DNA from: Actinomadura livida | GTDB lineage: Bacteria; Actinomycetota; Actinomycetes; Streptosporangiales; Streptosporangiaceae | Length of the DNA: 64,000 nt | Direction of reading: 5' to 3' | Assembly (NCBI RefSeq): GCF_014648675.1 | Contig: NZ_BMRO01000011.1 | Location: forward strand, 262,239-326,238 | Shown: in pieces, positions 1 to 7,124 of the stretch | How the letters are laid out: each line of letters starts with the position of its first letter | How positions within the stretch are numbered: position 1 is the stretch's first letter | Program-made: the position numbers and the translations under genes | Notes under the pieces: generated by a model | Database searches by the model: none | Told to the model about the DNA's origin: nothing | What the model saw: only the letters and a program-made list of their open reading frames with translations

Positions 1-99
1 GGCAACTACCTGACCACCCTCGGCCGCCCGGCAGAAGAGGACCTACAACTCCTCACCGACCTACAAATGCCCATCAAGGCCCTAAGCCAGACCCTGTGA
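1..99 (+). CDS. C-terminal end of an unidentified protein (partial)
   Basis: The first 99 bases are open in frame 1 and end in TGA. The 32 residues start GNYLTTLGRPAEEDLQLL and are mostly helical, with a polar character. Codon choice includes CTA and CAA, somewhat less GC-biased than neighbouring genes. The rest of the gene lies before the window, and I do not recognise the family. The stop is 4 nt from the stop of the convergent gene at 104. Confidence 0.45.
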   Translation, partial: GNYLTTLGRPAEEDLQLLTDLQMPIKALSQTL

Positions 100-103
100 C
101 GGT

Positions 104-409
104 TCACGCGATCCTGACCATCCGCTCCTGGATGATGCGCCGGACGTGGTCGAGCACGGTCTTGCCATCGACGCTCCTGTCCCAGGAGATGCCGACCTCA
201 GTGAGATCGCCCTCCTCGTGGTGATCGAGGATCTCGATCGTGGCCGCGTCCGGCAGGAAGAGGTGCTCCCGGATCTCTTCGGCGGTCATGTCCCTGGGGT
301 CTTGCGGATAGGTCACGCCGTGAATCACGATTCCGGTTCGCTGATCGACGGTCGTCGCCATGGGCAAGGTCTTTGCCGCGCGCTCGTTCACTACTTCCAT
401 GGCCTCCAT
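104..409 (-). CDS. Small hypothetical protein behind Uma2 remnant
   Basis: A 101-residue ORF starting at ATG 409; a second in-frame ATG lies at 400. It overlaps the end of the upstream Uma2-like gene by 19 nt, so it is probably translationally coupled to it. The middle reads like a folded acidic domain (MTAEEIREHLFLPDAATIEI) and the end is basic (DHVRRIIQERMVRIA). I see no catalytic motif, signal peptide or membrane segment and do not recognise the family. The start is uncertain because neither ATG has a clean Shine-Dalgarno. Confidence 0.5.
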   Translation of the reverse strand: MEAMEVVNERAAKTLPMATTVDQRTGIVIHGVTYPQDPRDMTAEEIREHLFLPDAATIEILDHHEEGDLTEVGISWDRSVDGKTVLDHVRRIIQERMVRIA

Positions 410-822
410 CGGCTCGTCTCGATCTCGACGTTGAACGGCTCGGGCAACTGGACGGTCTCCCCGAATTCCCACGACTCCTGGTGCAGGTAGGCGCCTATGG
501 ACCGATCCGGGATGCAGAACTTGTTCACAGTCTGCCGGTACAGGTTGACGACCTTTGTGGACATCCACGGGTACTCGGGGTCCTTCATCGACATGGCCGT
601 CAGCGCCGCGCTGATGTCGCTCAGGATGCCGGCATGTGCCACGTTGGGTGCTGGCGACACGACGATCTGACCCCCGATGATCTCGACCCGCATTCCCTCG
701 AACGGAAGATCGAGAAGGTCGTCCACCTCGCCGCGCATCCACATGGCGGACAGCGTGTCCTCGGACACGCCGTCGAGACTGAAAACCTCAGTCCTTGTCA
801 CGTTCTGCGACCTCTTCCTCAC
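391..822 (-). pseudogene. Uma2 (DUF820) endonuclease-like gene, internally deleted
   Basis: A 143-residue ORF, start GTG 822 with GGGAG upstream. The N-terminal half matches Uma2 proteins (EGMRVEIIGGQIVVSPAP; NLYRQTVNKFCIPDRSIGA) and the C-terminal end matches the last strand (SWEFGETVQLPEPFNVEI). Uma2 proteins are normally about 180-195 residues. The missing part falls between the IPD motif and the last strand, where the acidic/Lys nuclease residues (E-V-x-S and D-R-x-x-K-x-x-Y regions) usually sit. The frame is kept across the join, so an in-frame deletion fits best. It is probably nuclease-dead, or could be a minimal derivative. An intact Uma2 for comparison is at 44893-45477. Confidence 0.6.
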
Positions 823-930
823 GATCTGCTCCCGGTCATCGTAGAGAAGGGGTGCACCCAGCGTAGCCAGATCGTTCGAACTTGTGGTCGAAAATCTTGC
901 GGCTGCTCGGTGACGGGGGTGGGGCGGAGG

Positions 931-1734
931 TCAGCGGCGGAGGCGGGTGATGAACTTGTAGCGGTCGCCTCGGTAGAGGGACTGGGCCCATTCGACGGGC
1001 TGGCCGGTGGTGTCGAAGGCGTGCCGGGAGAGCAGGAGCATCGGGAGGCCGACGTCCACGCCCAGGAGTTGCGCGTCGTGGGGGGTCGCGAGGACGGTCT
1101 CGATGGTCTCCTCGGCCTCGGTCAGGTGGACGTCGTAGGCCGTGGCGAGCGTCTCGTACAGGGAGCGGTGCCGGGGCAGCTCGCGGCGCAGGCCCGGGAA
1201 GCGGCGGGCGGGGAGGTGGGAGGTGTCGATCGACATGGGCTCGCCGTCGGCGAGCCGGAGCCGGTGGACGCGCAGGACCCGGCCGCCGGGGCGGATGCAC
1301 AGGAGGGTCGCGAGGCGCTCGTCGGCGCTGACGTAGCCGGCCTCCAGGATGCGGGTCTCGGGGCGGAGCCCGTGGTGCCGCATGTCCTCGGTGTAGCTGA
1401 CGAGCTGGAGCTCCTGCGACACCTTCGGTTTGGCGACGAAGGTGCCCTTGCCCTGGATGCGCTGCAGCCGGCCCTCCACGACGAGCTCGGCGAGGGCCTG
1501 CCGGACGGTGGTGCGGGACGTCTCGTACTTCTCGGCGAGGGTCCGCTCCGGGGGTAGCGGGCTGCCCGGCGGAAGCGACTGGATCAGCTCCACGAGCAGC
1601 TCTTTGAGCTTGTAGTACTTCGGGATGCGGGGGGCCTGGTTCGGGTGGCGCTTACCGATGCCGCCGAGTGAGGCCCGGTCGAATCCGTGGTCGACTCCGC
1701 CCCCGTGCCGGGGCCCGCCCCTGACCTCCGTCAC
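931..1734 (-). CDS. dasR: GntR/HutC-family transcriptional regulator, DasR-like
   Basis: A 267-residue protein, GTG start at 1734 with GAGGAG 5-6 nt upstream. After a Gly-rich leader of about 35 residues comes a winged helix (KYYKLKELLVELIQ, then PPERTLAEKYETSRTTVRQA and GRLQRIQGKGTFVAKPKVSQ), followed by a UTRA effector domain ending PVEWAQSLYRGDRYKFITRL. The similarity to Streptomyces DasR runs end to end (SYTEDMR, TEAEETIET, VGLPMLLLSRH). DasR senses glucosamine/N-acetylglucosamine phosphates and represses chitin and GlcNAc uptake genes. No phosphotransferase or chitin genes are nearby, so the ligand is inferred. Only 37 nt separate it from the bioF stop, so it may share the bioF transcript. 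Confidence 0.8.
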   Translation of the reverse strand: MTEVRGGPRHGGGVDHGFDRASLGGIGKRHPNQAPRIPKYYKLKELLVELIQSLPPGSPLPPERTLAEKYETSRTTVRQALAELVVEGRLQRIQGKGTFVAKPKVSQELQLVSYTEDMRHHGLRPETRILEAGYVSADERLATLLCIRPGGRVLRVHRLRLADGEPMSIDTSHLPARRFPGLRRELPRHRSLYETLATAYDVHLTEAEETIETVLATPHDAQLLGVDVGLPMLLLSRHAFDTTGQPVEWAQSLYRGDRYKFITRLRR

Positions 1735-1771
1735 GGCATCTCCTCACGTTCATCACCGGTTCTCCCCGATG

Positions 1772-2944
1772 TTATGCGTGCAGACTACGGGCGGTAGAAG
1801 ACGCGACCTCCGCCAGGGCCGTCCCGAGGCGTGTGAGGTCCGCCTCGCCCAGCGTCGCGCGTGCGGTCAGGCGCAGGCAGGCGCGGCCCTTCGGCACCGA
1901 CGGCGGGCGGAAGCAGCCGACGCGAAGCCCGTGCTCGGCGCAGGTTCCGGCCGCGCGGACGGCGGCGTGCGGCTCGCCGAGGTACACCGGGACGACGGCC
2001 GCGGCGGGCTCGGCGGTCTCCAGGCCGGAACCGGCCGCGAGCGCGGCGATGCGGCGGGCGCGGTCGCGGGCGCGGGACGCCAGGCCGGGGTCGGCTTCGA
2101 GGACGTCCAGCGCGGCGAGCGCGGCGCCGGCGGCGGGCGGGTTCAGTCCGGTGTCGAAGATGAACGACCGGCCGGTGTCGACGAGGGTGTCGATGATCTC
2201 GGGGGCGCCGAGGACCGCGCCGCCCTGGGCCGCCAGCGACTTCGACAGCGTGAGCGTGAGGACCACGTCCGGTTCGCCCGCGAGGCCGGCGGCGTGCGCG
2301 GCGCCCCGGCCGCCGTCGCCGACGACGCCGAGCGCGTGCGCCTCGTCGACCACCAGCAGCGCGCCGTGCGCCCGGGCCGCGCGGTGCAGGTCGCCCAGCG
2401 GCGCGAGGTCGCCGTCCACGGAGAACACGGCGTCGGTGACGACGACGGCGTCGTCCTCGTCGCGTTCGGCAAGCGCCCGCTCGACGGCGGCGGCGTCCCG
2501 GTGCGGGACGATCGCGACGCGGGACCGCGACAGCCGGCACGCGTCCACGATGGAGGCGTGGTTGACCTGGTCGGACACGACGAGCGTGCCGGGCCCGGCG
2601 AGCGCGGTGACGGCGCCGAGGTTGGCGAGGAAGCCGGAGGAGAAGACGAGCCCGGCGGCGCTGCCGGTGAACGCGGCGAGCCGCCGGTCCAGTTCGGCGT
2701 GCAGCTCGGTGGTCCCGGTGACGAGGCGCGACCCGGTGGAGCCGGTGCCCCACGCGCGGGCGGCGGCGACGGCCCCCTCGATCAGCCGCGGGTCGCCGGC
2801 GAGCCCGAGGTAGTCGTTGGACGCCAGGTCGGCGGGGCCGTCCGGACCGCCGGGGCGGGGGCGCAGCGTCCGGCGCAGCCCGGCCTCGGCGCGCCGCGCG
2901 GCCGCGTCCCGGAACCTGGCGAGGGGGTCTCGTCCTGCGGTCAT
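1772..2944 (-). CDS. bioF: 8-amino-7-oxononanoate synthase (biotin biosynthesis)
   Basis: 390 residues; ATG at 2944. A fold-type I PLP enzyme of the alpha-oxoamine synthase family that condenses pimeloyl-CoA/ACP with L-alanine in the cytoplasm. Landmarks are SNDYLGLAGDPRL (residues 42-54), GTGSTGSRLVTGT, the FSSGFLANLG segment, DEAHALGVVG (200-209), and the PLP lysine in LTLSKSLAAQGG (K235). Length is normal for BioF. No other bio genes are in the window. KBL/BioF homologues can act on other acyl-CoAs, so biotin synthesis is the most likely but not the only role. It is divergent from pdtaS with 75 nt between them. Confidence 0.85.
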   Translation of the reverse strand: MTAGRDPLARFRDAAARRAEAGLRRTLRPRPGGPDGPADLASNDYLGLAGDPRLIEGAVAAARAWGTGSTGSRLVTGTTELHAELDRRLAAFTGSAAGLVFSSGFLANLGAVTALAGPGTLVVSDQVNHASIVDACRLSRSRVAIVPHRDAAAVERALAERDEDDAVVVTDAVFSVDGDLAPLGDLHRAARAHGALLVVDEAHALGVVGDGGRGAAHAAGLAGEPDVVLTLTLSKSLAAQGGAVLGAPEIIDTLVDTGRSFIFDTGLNPPAAGAALAALDVLEADPGLASRARDRARRIAALAAGSGLETAEPAAAVVPVYLGEPHAAVRAAGTCAEHGLRVGCFRPPSVPKGRACLRLTARATLGEADLTRLGTALAEVASSTARSLHA

Positions 2945-3019
2945 GCGGGAATCCTGCCAGGGCCCCGCCGGGGCTGGGGGACGGGCCCCGCACCGGGACG
3001 CATCGGCGATGATGGACGC

Positions 3020-4690
3020 GTGCCTACCTTGACCGATCTCGTCCGCGACCAGAGCGACCTCACCGAGGCCGACCTGGAGTGGCTGCACGCGCTGGTGTCG
3101 GACTGGCAGCTCCTCGCCGACCTGTCCTTCGCCGACCTGCTGCTCTGGGTGCCGCTGCGGTCGTCGGCCGCGCTGCCCGCCGAGGCGGCGTCGCGCGGGG
3201 GGCGCGGCCAGCGCGGCGCGCTCGACACCGGCGCCACCGTGCCGGGCTGGGTGGCGATCGCGCAGATGCGCCCGACGACCGGCCCGACCGCCTACCCGGA
3301 GGACCTCGTCGGCAAGGTCGTCCGGACGGGCCGCCGCGGACTGATCGACGTGGCGTGGCGGGAGCGGCGCATCGTCCGGGAGGGCGACCCCGAGTGGGGC
3401 AGCGGCATCCCCGTCCGGGAGGAGTCGATCCCGGTGCGCCGCGGAGCCAAGATCCTCGGCGTGATCCAGCGCAGCACCAACCTCAGTTCGGCGCGCACCC
3501 CCAGCCGGCTGGAGCTGACCTACCTGCAGAGCGCCAGCGACCTCGCGACGATGATCTCCGAGGGGCGGTTCCCGGTGCCGGGGGAGGAGCCGAACATGGT
3601 CCGCTCGCCGCGTGTCGGCGACGGGCTGATGCGGCTGGACCGCTCGGGCCGGGTCACCTACGCCAGCCCCAACGCGCAGTCGGCCTACCGGCGGCTCGGC
3701 TACCCGGCGGACCTGGTCGGCGAGTCGCTCGGGCAGATCACCGCGGACCTGTGCGACACGGGCGAGCCGATGGAGGAGGCGCTGAGCGTCGTCCTGTCCG
3801 GCCGGGCGCCCCGCGAGGTGGAGGTCGAGTCGCGCGGCTCGATCATGCAGCTGCGGACGATCCCGCTGGTCGTCGGCGGGACGCGGATCGGCGCGGTCGT
3901 GCTGTGCCGGGACGTGACCGAGCTGCGCTGGCGCGACCGGGAACTGCTGACGAAGGACGCCACGATCCGGGAGATCCACCACCGGGTGAAGAACAACCTG
4001 CAGACGGTCGCGGCGCTGCTGCGGCTCCAGGCCCGGCGGCTGCAGATCCCGGAGGGACGGGCCGCGCTGGACGAGGCGGTCCGGCGCGTGGGCTCCATAG
4101 CGATCGTGCACGAGACGCTGTCGCACACCCCCGACGAGCTGATCGACTTCGACGACATCGCCGACCGGGTGATCACGATGGCGGCGGAGGTGTCCACCCC
4201 CGAGACCAAAGTGGCGCCGAAGCGGACGGGGAGCTTCGGCGTCCTGCCCGCCGAGGTCGCCACACCGCTGGCGATGGCGCTCACCGAACTCCTCCAGAAC
4301 GCCCTGGAGCACGGCCTGGTGAACCGCTTCGGCACGCTGGAGGTCATCGCCCACCGCTACGGCGAGGGCGAGGTGCGCGACCGGGGCGGCGTGGAGGTCT
4401 GGGGGGAGTGGCCGGAGGCCGGCGACCACGAGTCCCGCGAGGCGCCCGCCGAGGACGCCGCGGAACCCACCGGCCGCCGCCTAGTGACGACCATCGCCGA
4501 CGACGGCGTCGGCCTCCCCGCCGACTTCGACGTGGAGGGCACCGACAGCCTAGGCCTGCAGATCGTCCGAACCCTGATCGTCGGAGAACTGGGCGGCCGC
4601 CTGGACTTCGCCCCTCGCCCAGGCGGCGGCACCGAAGTGACCGTGGACATCCCCCTAGACCACAACCACCGCCTGGACAGAAGGGCCTGA
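3020..4690 (+). CDS. pdtaS: Sensor histidine kinase PdtaS
   Basis: 556 residues from GTG 3020. It is a soluble HisKA_2-type kinase: an N-terminal GAF domain (about 20-180; DWQLLADLSFADLLLWV, QMRPTTGPTAY), a PAS domain (about 200-300; SPRVGDGLMRLDRSG), the DHp motif REIHHRVKNNLQTVAALLRL (phospho-accepting His about 321) and an HATPase domain (ELLQNALEHG; DDGVGLP; DSLGLQIVRTL). The similarity to M. tuberculosis Rv3220c is strong, and its neighbour whiB1 is conserved as well. PdtaS signals to the ANTAR antiterminator PdtaR, which is not in this window. The HATPase carries an acidic insert of about 40 residues (EVRDRGGVEVWGEWPEAG onward). A GATGAT hexamer 6 nt before GTG suggests a leaderless transcript. 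Confidence 0.9.
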   Translation: MPTLTDLVRDQSDLTEADLEWLHALVSDWQLLADLSFADLLLWVPLRSSAALPAEAASRGGRGQRGALDTGATVPGWVAIAQMRPTTGPTAYPEDLVGKVVRTGRRGLIDVAWRERRIVREGDPEWGSGIPVREESIPVRRGAKILGVIQRSTNLSSARTPSRLELTYLQSASDLATMISEGRFPVPGEEPNMVRSPRVGDGLMRLDRSGRVTYASPNAQSAYRRLGYPADLVGESLGQITADLCDTGEPMEEALSVVLSGRAPREVEVESRGSIMQLRTIPLVVGGTRIGAVVLCRDVTELRWRDRELLTKDATIREIHHRVKNNLQTVAALLRLQARRLQIPEGRAALDEAVRRVGSIAIVHETLSHTPDELIDFDDIADRVITMAAEVSTPETKVAPKRTGSFGVLPAEVATPLAMALTELLQNALEHGLVNRFGTLEVIAHRYGEGEVRDRGGVEVWGEWPEAGDHESREAPAEDAAEPTGRRLVTTIADDGVGLPADFDVEGTDSLGLQIVRTLIVGELGGRLDFAPRPGGGTEVTVDIPLDHNHRLDRRA

Positions 4691-4740
4691 CCAGCAAAGC
4701 AAGGCGCACAGAACCGTACGCACGCACATCAGCCCCCGCC

Positions 4741-4912
4741 GCAACCCCGCAACAACCTCAACACCTGCGATCGCGTCCGAAGGCAGGTTTCGAGCGAAGC
4801 AAGAAACCTGATCGCGCAGCGAGCCGCTAGGCGAGCCGGAGCGATGCAGCGATCGCGTGCATTGCCGCCGAAGGGAAGGCGCTCTAGCGCCTGACGCCAA
4901 GGGCGCTGCAAT
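4741..4912 (+). repeat. 172-bp intergenic repeat, copy 1
   Basis: Begins GCAACCCCGCAACAACCTCA and ends GGGCGCTGCAAT. A second copy of the same length lies at 21970-22141, with most of the first 125 bases identical. It contains an inverted repeat CAGGTTTC/GAAACCTG (about 4784-4810), a GC-rich core with two GCGAGCCG words, and a short hairpin AGGCGC-TCTA-GCGCCT (4877-4892). It fills the gap between the convergent pdtaS and whiB1 stops, and its right end is 11 nt from the whiB1 stop. The last part also resembles the 3' end of whiB1 itself (GCGCCTGACGCC-AGGGCGCTGC). Minus-strand frames shared by the copies shift relative to each other, so it is unlikely to code for protein. Confidence 0.8.
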
Positions 4913-4923
4913 GAATACTGGCG

Positions 4924-5190
4924 CTAGCGCCTGACGCCGAGGGCGCTGCTTTGGACACTGCGGTTGCGGCGGCGCTTGAGGGCGCGGCGTTCGTCTTCGC
5001 CCATGCCGCCCCAGACGCCGGAGTCCTGGCCGGACTCCAGGGCCCAGCGCAGGCAGGCGTCGGTCACGTCACAACGCCGGCATACCTGCTTGGCCTCTTC
5101 GATCTGCAGGATCGCGGGCCCGGTGTTGCCGATCGGGAAGAACAGCTCGGGGTCCACGTCACGGCAGGCTGCGCGGTGGCGCCAGTCCAT
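4924..5190 (-). CDS. whiB1: Iron-sulfur redox regulator WhiB1
   Basis: 88 residues from ATG 5190. AAGGAG lies 8 nt upstream; an in-frame GTG at 5199 is too close to it. The four [4Fe-4S] cysteines are C9, C37, C40 and C46, followed by the turn GVWGGM and the basic tail RRALKRRRNR. The start MDWRHRAACRD and the body match mycobacterial WhiB1 almost throughout. WhiB1 is an NO-sensitive DNA-binding partner of the principal sigma factor. The gene order pdtaS-whiB1-DagK-like-membrane protein is that of Rv3220c to Rv3217c. A consensus CRP site lies 42-57 nt upstream of the start. Confidence 0.93.
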   Translation of the reverse strand: MDWRHRAACRDVDPELFFPIGNTGPAILQIEEAKQVCRRCDVTDACLRWALESGQDSGVWGGMGEDERRALKRRRNRSVQSSALGVRR

Positions 5191-5212
5191 GCGGTCCACT
5201 CCTTCGTCAGGG

Positions 5213-5229
5213 TGTGGAGCAACTCCACA
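5213..5229. promoter_or_regulatory. Palindrome in whiB1 promoter region
   Basis: TGTGGAG-CAA-CTCCACA: 7-bp perfect arms with a 3-nt centre, between the whiB1 start codon and the CRP-type box. It could be a second operator or a 5'-UTR hairpin just upstream of the Shine-Dalgarno. No factor is assigned. Confidence 0.4.
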
Positions 5230-5231
5230 TT

Positions 5232-5247
5232 TGTGAACGGTTTCACA
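5232..5247. promoter_or_regulatory. CRP-type binding site upstream of whiB1
   Basis: TGTGA-ACGGTT-TCACA is an exact match to the cAMP receptor protein consensus TGTGA-N6-TCACA. In M. tuberculosis the whiB1 promoter is known to be bound by the CRP homologue Rv3676, so position and sequence agree. Its distance to the promoter is unknown because the start site is not mapped. The surrounding gap (5191-5502, 312 nt) otherwise holds the two palindromes listed and no convincing gene. Confidence 0.7.
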
Positions 5248-5388
5248 TGTCGCGAACGCCCAGGTGGCGAGGGCCAGGTCCGGGGATGAATGTTCGGCGG
5301 CGCTGCGAGCGGGAGGCCGGCGACGTTGGGGCCCCTGTCTCGGATACGCACTTTGAGCGTGTCAGGGGGGCGCGGGCAGACGCAAGAC

Positions 5389-5410
5389 CTTTGAGAAAGG
5401 ATTCTCAAAG
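5389..5410. promoter_or_regulatory. 22-nt palindrome of unknown role
   Basis: CTTTGAGAA-AGGA-TTCTCAAAG: 9-bp perfect arms with a 4-nt centre. It is AT-rich in a 72 % GC region and lies 200 nt upstream of whiB1, past the end of the DagK-like gene. It looks like an operator for a dimeric regulator. It does not match the iron-box, Zur or Nur consensus sequences I know. Confidence 0.4.
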
Positions 5411-5502
5411 TATGGGTGTCGCATGTGTCACACCCGGAAGACGATCGTGTTACTTGGCTCTCGTCTGGGCGGCCATGAGATCGTGCATTCTCGCGGGCCG
5501 GT

Positions 5503-6444
5503 TCAGATGACGACCCGTAGTGCCTTGGGAACTGAGCGGAACGTCACACTGTCCTGTTCGCCAAGGTAGTCGCCGTCCAGCTGGAAGGCCACCGGACGCT
5601 CCGCACGCAGCGTGACCTCGGAAGCGTCGTGGACGTTGACCACGTGCCGGCCCTGGAGCGGACGTGTACGGGCCGTGAGCATCTGGGCCACGGTCCCGAG
5701 CGTCGGGCCGATATCCAGTGAACGTATTCCGAACACGTCCAGCCCGCGCGCGAAGTTCGCCTTCGGACTCGGATTCACCGGGAGGCGGTTCATGTACGTC
5801 CACGGTGACGTGTTCGAAACGAAGGCCAGGAACAGTCCCGGTTTCGGGGGGCGGCCCGGCTGCTCAAGGGTGAGTGCGGGACGCCTCCGGTCGGTGCCGG
5901 TGAAGAAATGCTGGATCGCCGTCCGCACGTACAGGGACGTGTAGGCGGTGGCGCCCGCGGCGCGGCGGCGCTCCACCTCCCGGACGACCTCGGCGTCCAG
6001 CCCGATGCCCGCGCAGAACGTGAAGTAGCGTTCGGCGCCGCCCGGATGGCACGCCGTCCCGAGGCCGACCGTCCGGTACCGGCCCGCGCGCAGCGCCTCC
6101 AGCACGGACTTCGTCGCGCCGACCGGGTCGGCGGGAAGGCCCAGCGTCTTGGCGAAGACGTTCGCGCTGCCGGACGGCAGTACCGCCAGCGCCGGCAGAT
6201 CGGGGGACGGCCCGTCCGCGAGCAGGCCGTTGACGGCCTCGTTCACCGTGCCGTCGCCGCCGAGCGCGATCACGACGTCGTAGCCGTTCACGGCGGCCTG
6301 GCGGGCCAGCTCGGTCGCGTGGCCGCGGTGGCCGGTCTCGGCGAGGACGAGGTCGAGGTCGCCGGAGAAGGCCCGCATCAGAATGTCGCGGGCCCGCCGG
6401 GAGGTGGAGGTCGCCTTGGGGTTGGCGATGAGCATGGCGCGCAC
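5503..6444 (-). CDS. Diacylglycerol/lipid kinase family protein (YegS/DagK type)
   Basis: 313 residues from GTG 6444 (V-R-A-M-L-I-A-N-P); ATG 6435 is an alternative. The DAGK catalytic domain shows MLIANPKATSTS (phosphate loop), VVIALGGDGTVNEAVNGLL (GGDGT nucleotide-binding motif), VLPSGSANVFAKTLGLP and the C-terminal beta-sandwich region with FCAGIGLDAEVV. Members phosphorylate lipid hydroxyls such as diacylglycerol or sphingoid bases using ATP at the membrane surface. It corresponds by sequence start and position to mycobacterial Rv3218. The substrate cannot be told from sequence. Confidence 0.8.
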   Translation of the reverse strand: MRAMLIANPKATSTSRRARDILMRAFSGDLDLVLAETGHRGHATELARQAAVNGYDVVIALGGDGTVNEAVNGLLADGPSPDLPALAVLPSGSANVFAKTLGLPADPVGATKSVLEALRAGRYRTVGLGTACHPGGAERYFTFCAGIGLDAEVVREVERRRAAGATAYTSLYVRTAIQHFFTGTDRRRPALTLEQPGRPPKPGLFLAFVSNTSPWTYMNRLPVNPSPKANFARGLDVFGIRSLDIGPTLGTVAQMLTARTRPLQGRHVVNVHDASEVTLRAERPVAFQLDGDYLGEQDSVTFRSVPKALRVVI

Positions 6445-6543
6445 GGCGTCAGGGTATCGAGCGTTCCGTATGCGTTCGCCCCGCGTTCGCCTCGTCCTCG
6501 GGTGGGCGCCGGGCCGCTCCCCGGCGGGAGTAGGGTTTCGAAC

Positions 6544-7062
6544 GTGTCGAAGCGTCGTCCCATCACCGTGCAGGCCGCCGCCGCCCTGGAGGCCGCGGAG
6601 GGCCTCGCCGCCATCGGAGTCGGCGTCTTCACCGGCGTGGAGACGGCCACCGGCGCCGCGGTCGATCCGGCCAGCGCGATCGGCGTGACCGTCCTCGCGC
6701 TCGCGGGCGGCCTCGGCATGCTCGCCTGCGCCCGGGGGCTGCTGCGCGCCGAGCAGTGGAGCCGCGCGCCCACGGTGCTGACGCAGTTCTTCGCCCTGCC
6801 GGTCGCGTGGTCGCTGTGGCAGAGCGGGCAGCTCGCGTTCGCCGTCCCGCTGGGGCTGGCCGCCGTCCTCACGCTGATCACGGTGCTCAGCCCGCCCAGC
6901 ACCGCCTGGCTCTTCGACGATGACGAGGAAGAAGCCGGGGACAGGGAAGAGGCCGCCCGCGACGCCGCGGAACCCGCGGCGGCGGAGACGCCGCCCGGGG
7001 AGCCGCGCTCGCTGGGGCAGCGCCTCATGGACCGCCTGAAAGAGCAGCCCACGAAGAAATGA
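6544..7062 (+). CDS. Integral membrane protein (Rv3217c-like position)
   Basis: 172 residues from GTG 6544. About four hydrophobic segments (residues 15-35, 42-65, 75-92 and 97-118) are followed by a charged cytoplasmic tail that is very acidic (DDDEEEAGDREEAARD) and ends in a basic helix. TAGGGT lies 7 nt before GTG with no Shine-Dalgarno, which fits leaderless transcription. It is divergent from the DagK-like gene. The family is a small actinobacterial membrane protein of unknown function that keeps this position beside whiB1 in mycobacteria. Confidence 0.7.
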   Translation: MSKRRPITVQAAAALEAAEGLAAIGVGVFTGVETATGAAVDPASAIGVTVLALAGGLGMLACARGLLRAEQWSRAPTVLTQFFALPVAWSLWQSGQLAFAVPLGLAAVLTLITVLSPPSTAWLFDDDEEEAGDREEAARDAAEPAAAETPPGEPRSLGQRLMDRLKEQPTKK

Positions 7063-7064
7063 TC

Positions 7065-7103
7065 CGGCGCCGAGAGCCGGGACGCCCCGGAGCCTCGGCG
7101 CCG
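7065..7103. terminator. Bidirectional terminator hairpin
   Basis: CGGCGCCGAG and CTCGGCGCCG form a 10-bp stem around a 19-nt loop. It lies between the convergent membrane protein gene and the sigma factor gene. No U-tract follows, as usual in this GC range. Confidence 0.7.
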
Positions 7104-7124
7104 TGAGATCACGTCGTCGGCCGG

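Noticed and set aside
1..830. Toxin-antitoxin interpretation of the 104-409 / 391-822 overlapping pair
   Set aside because: Overlap and size fit, but the larger gene is clearly Uma2-derived and the smaller has no antitoxin-type DNA-binding motif.
2945..3019. Extension of the bioF frame upstream through pdtaS (885 codons on the minus strand)
   Set aside because: The part beyond ATG 2944 is antisense to pdtaS and shows no BioF-related sequence; 390 residues is already full length.
4655..4911. Minus-strand ORFs of 60-80 codons inside the 172-bp repeat
   Set aside because: Both repeat copies give similar peptides, but in frames that shift relative to each other, so the conservation is of nucleotides, not protein.
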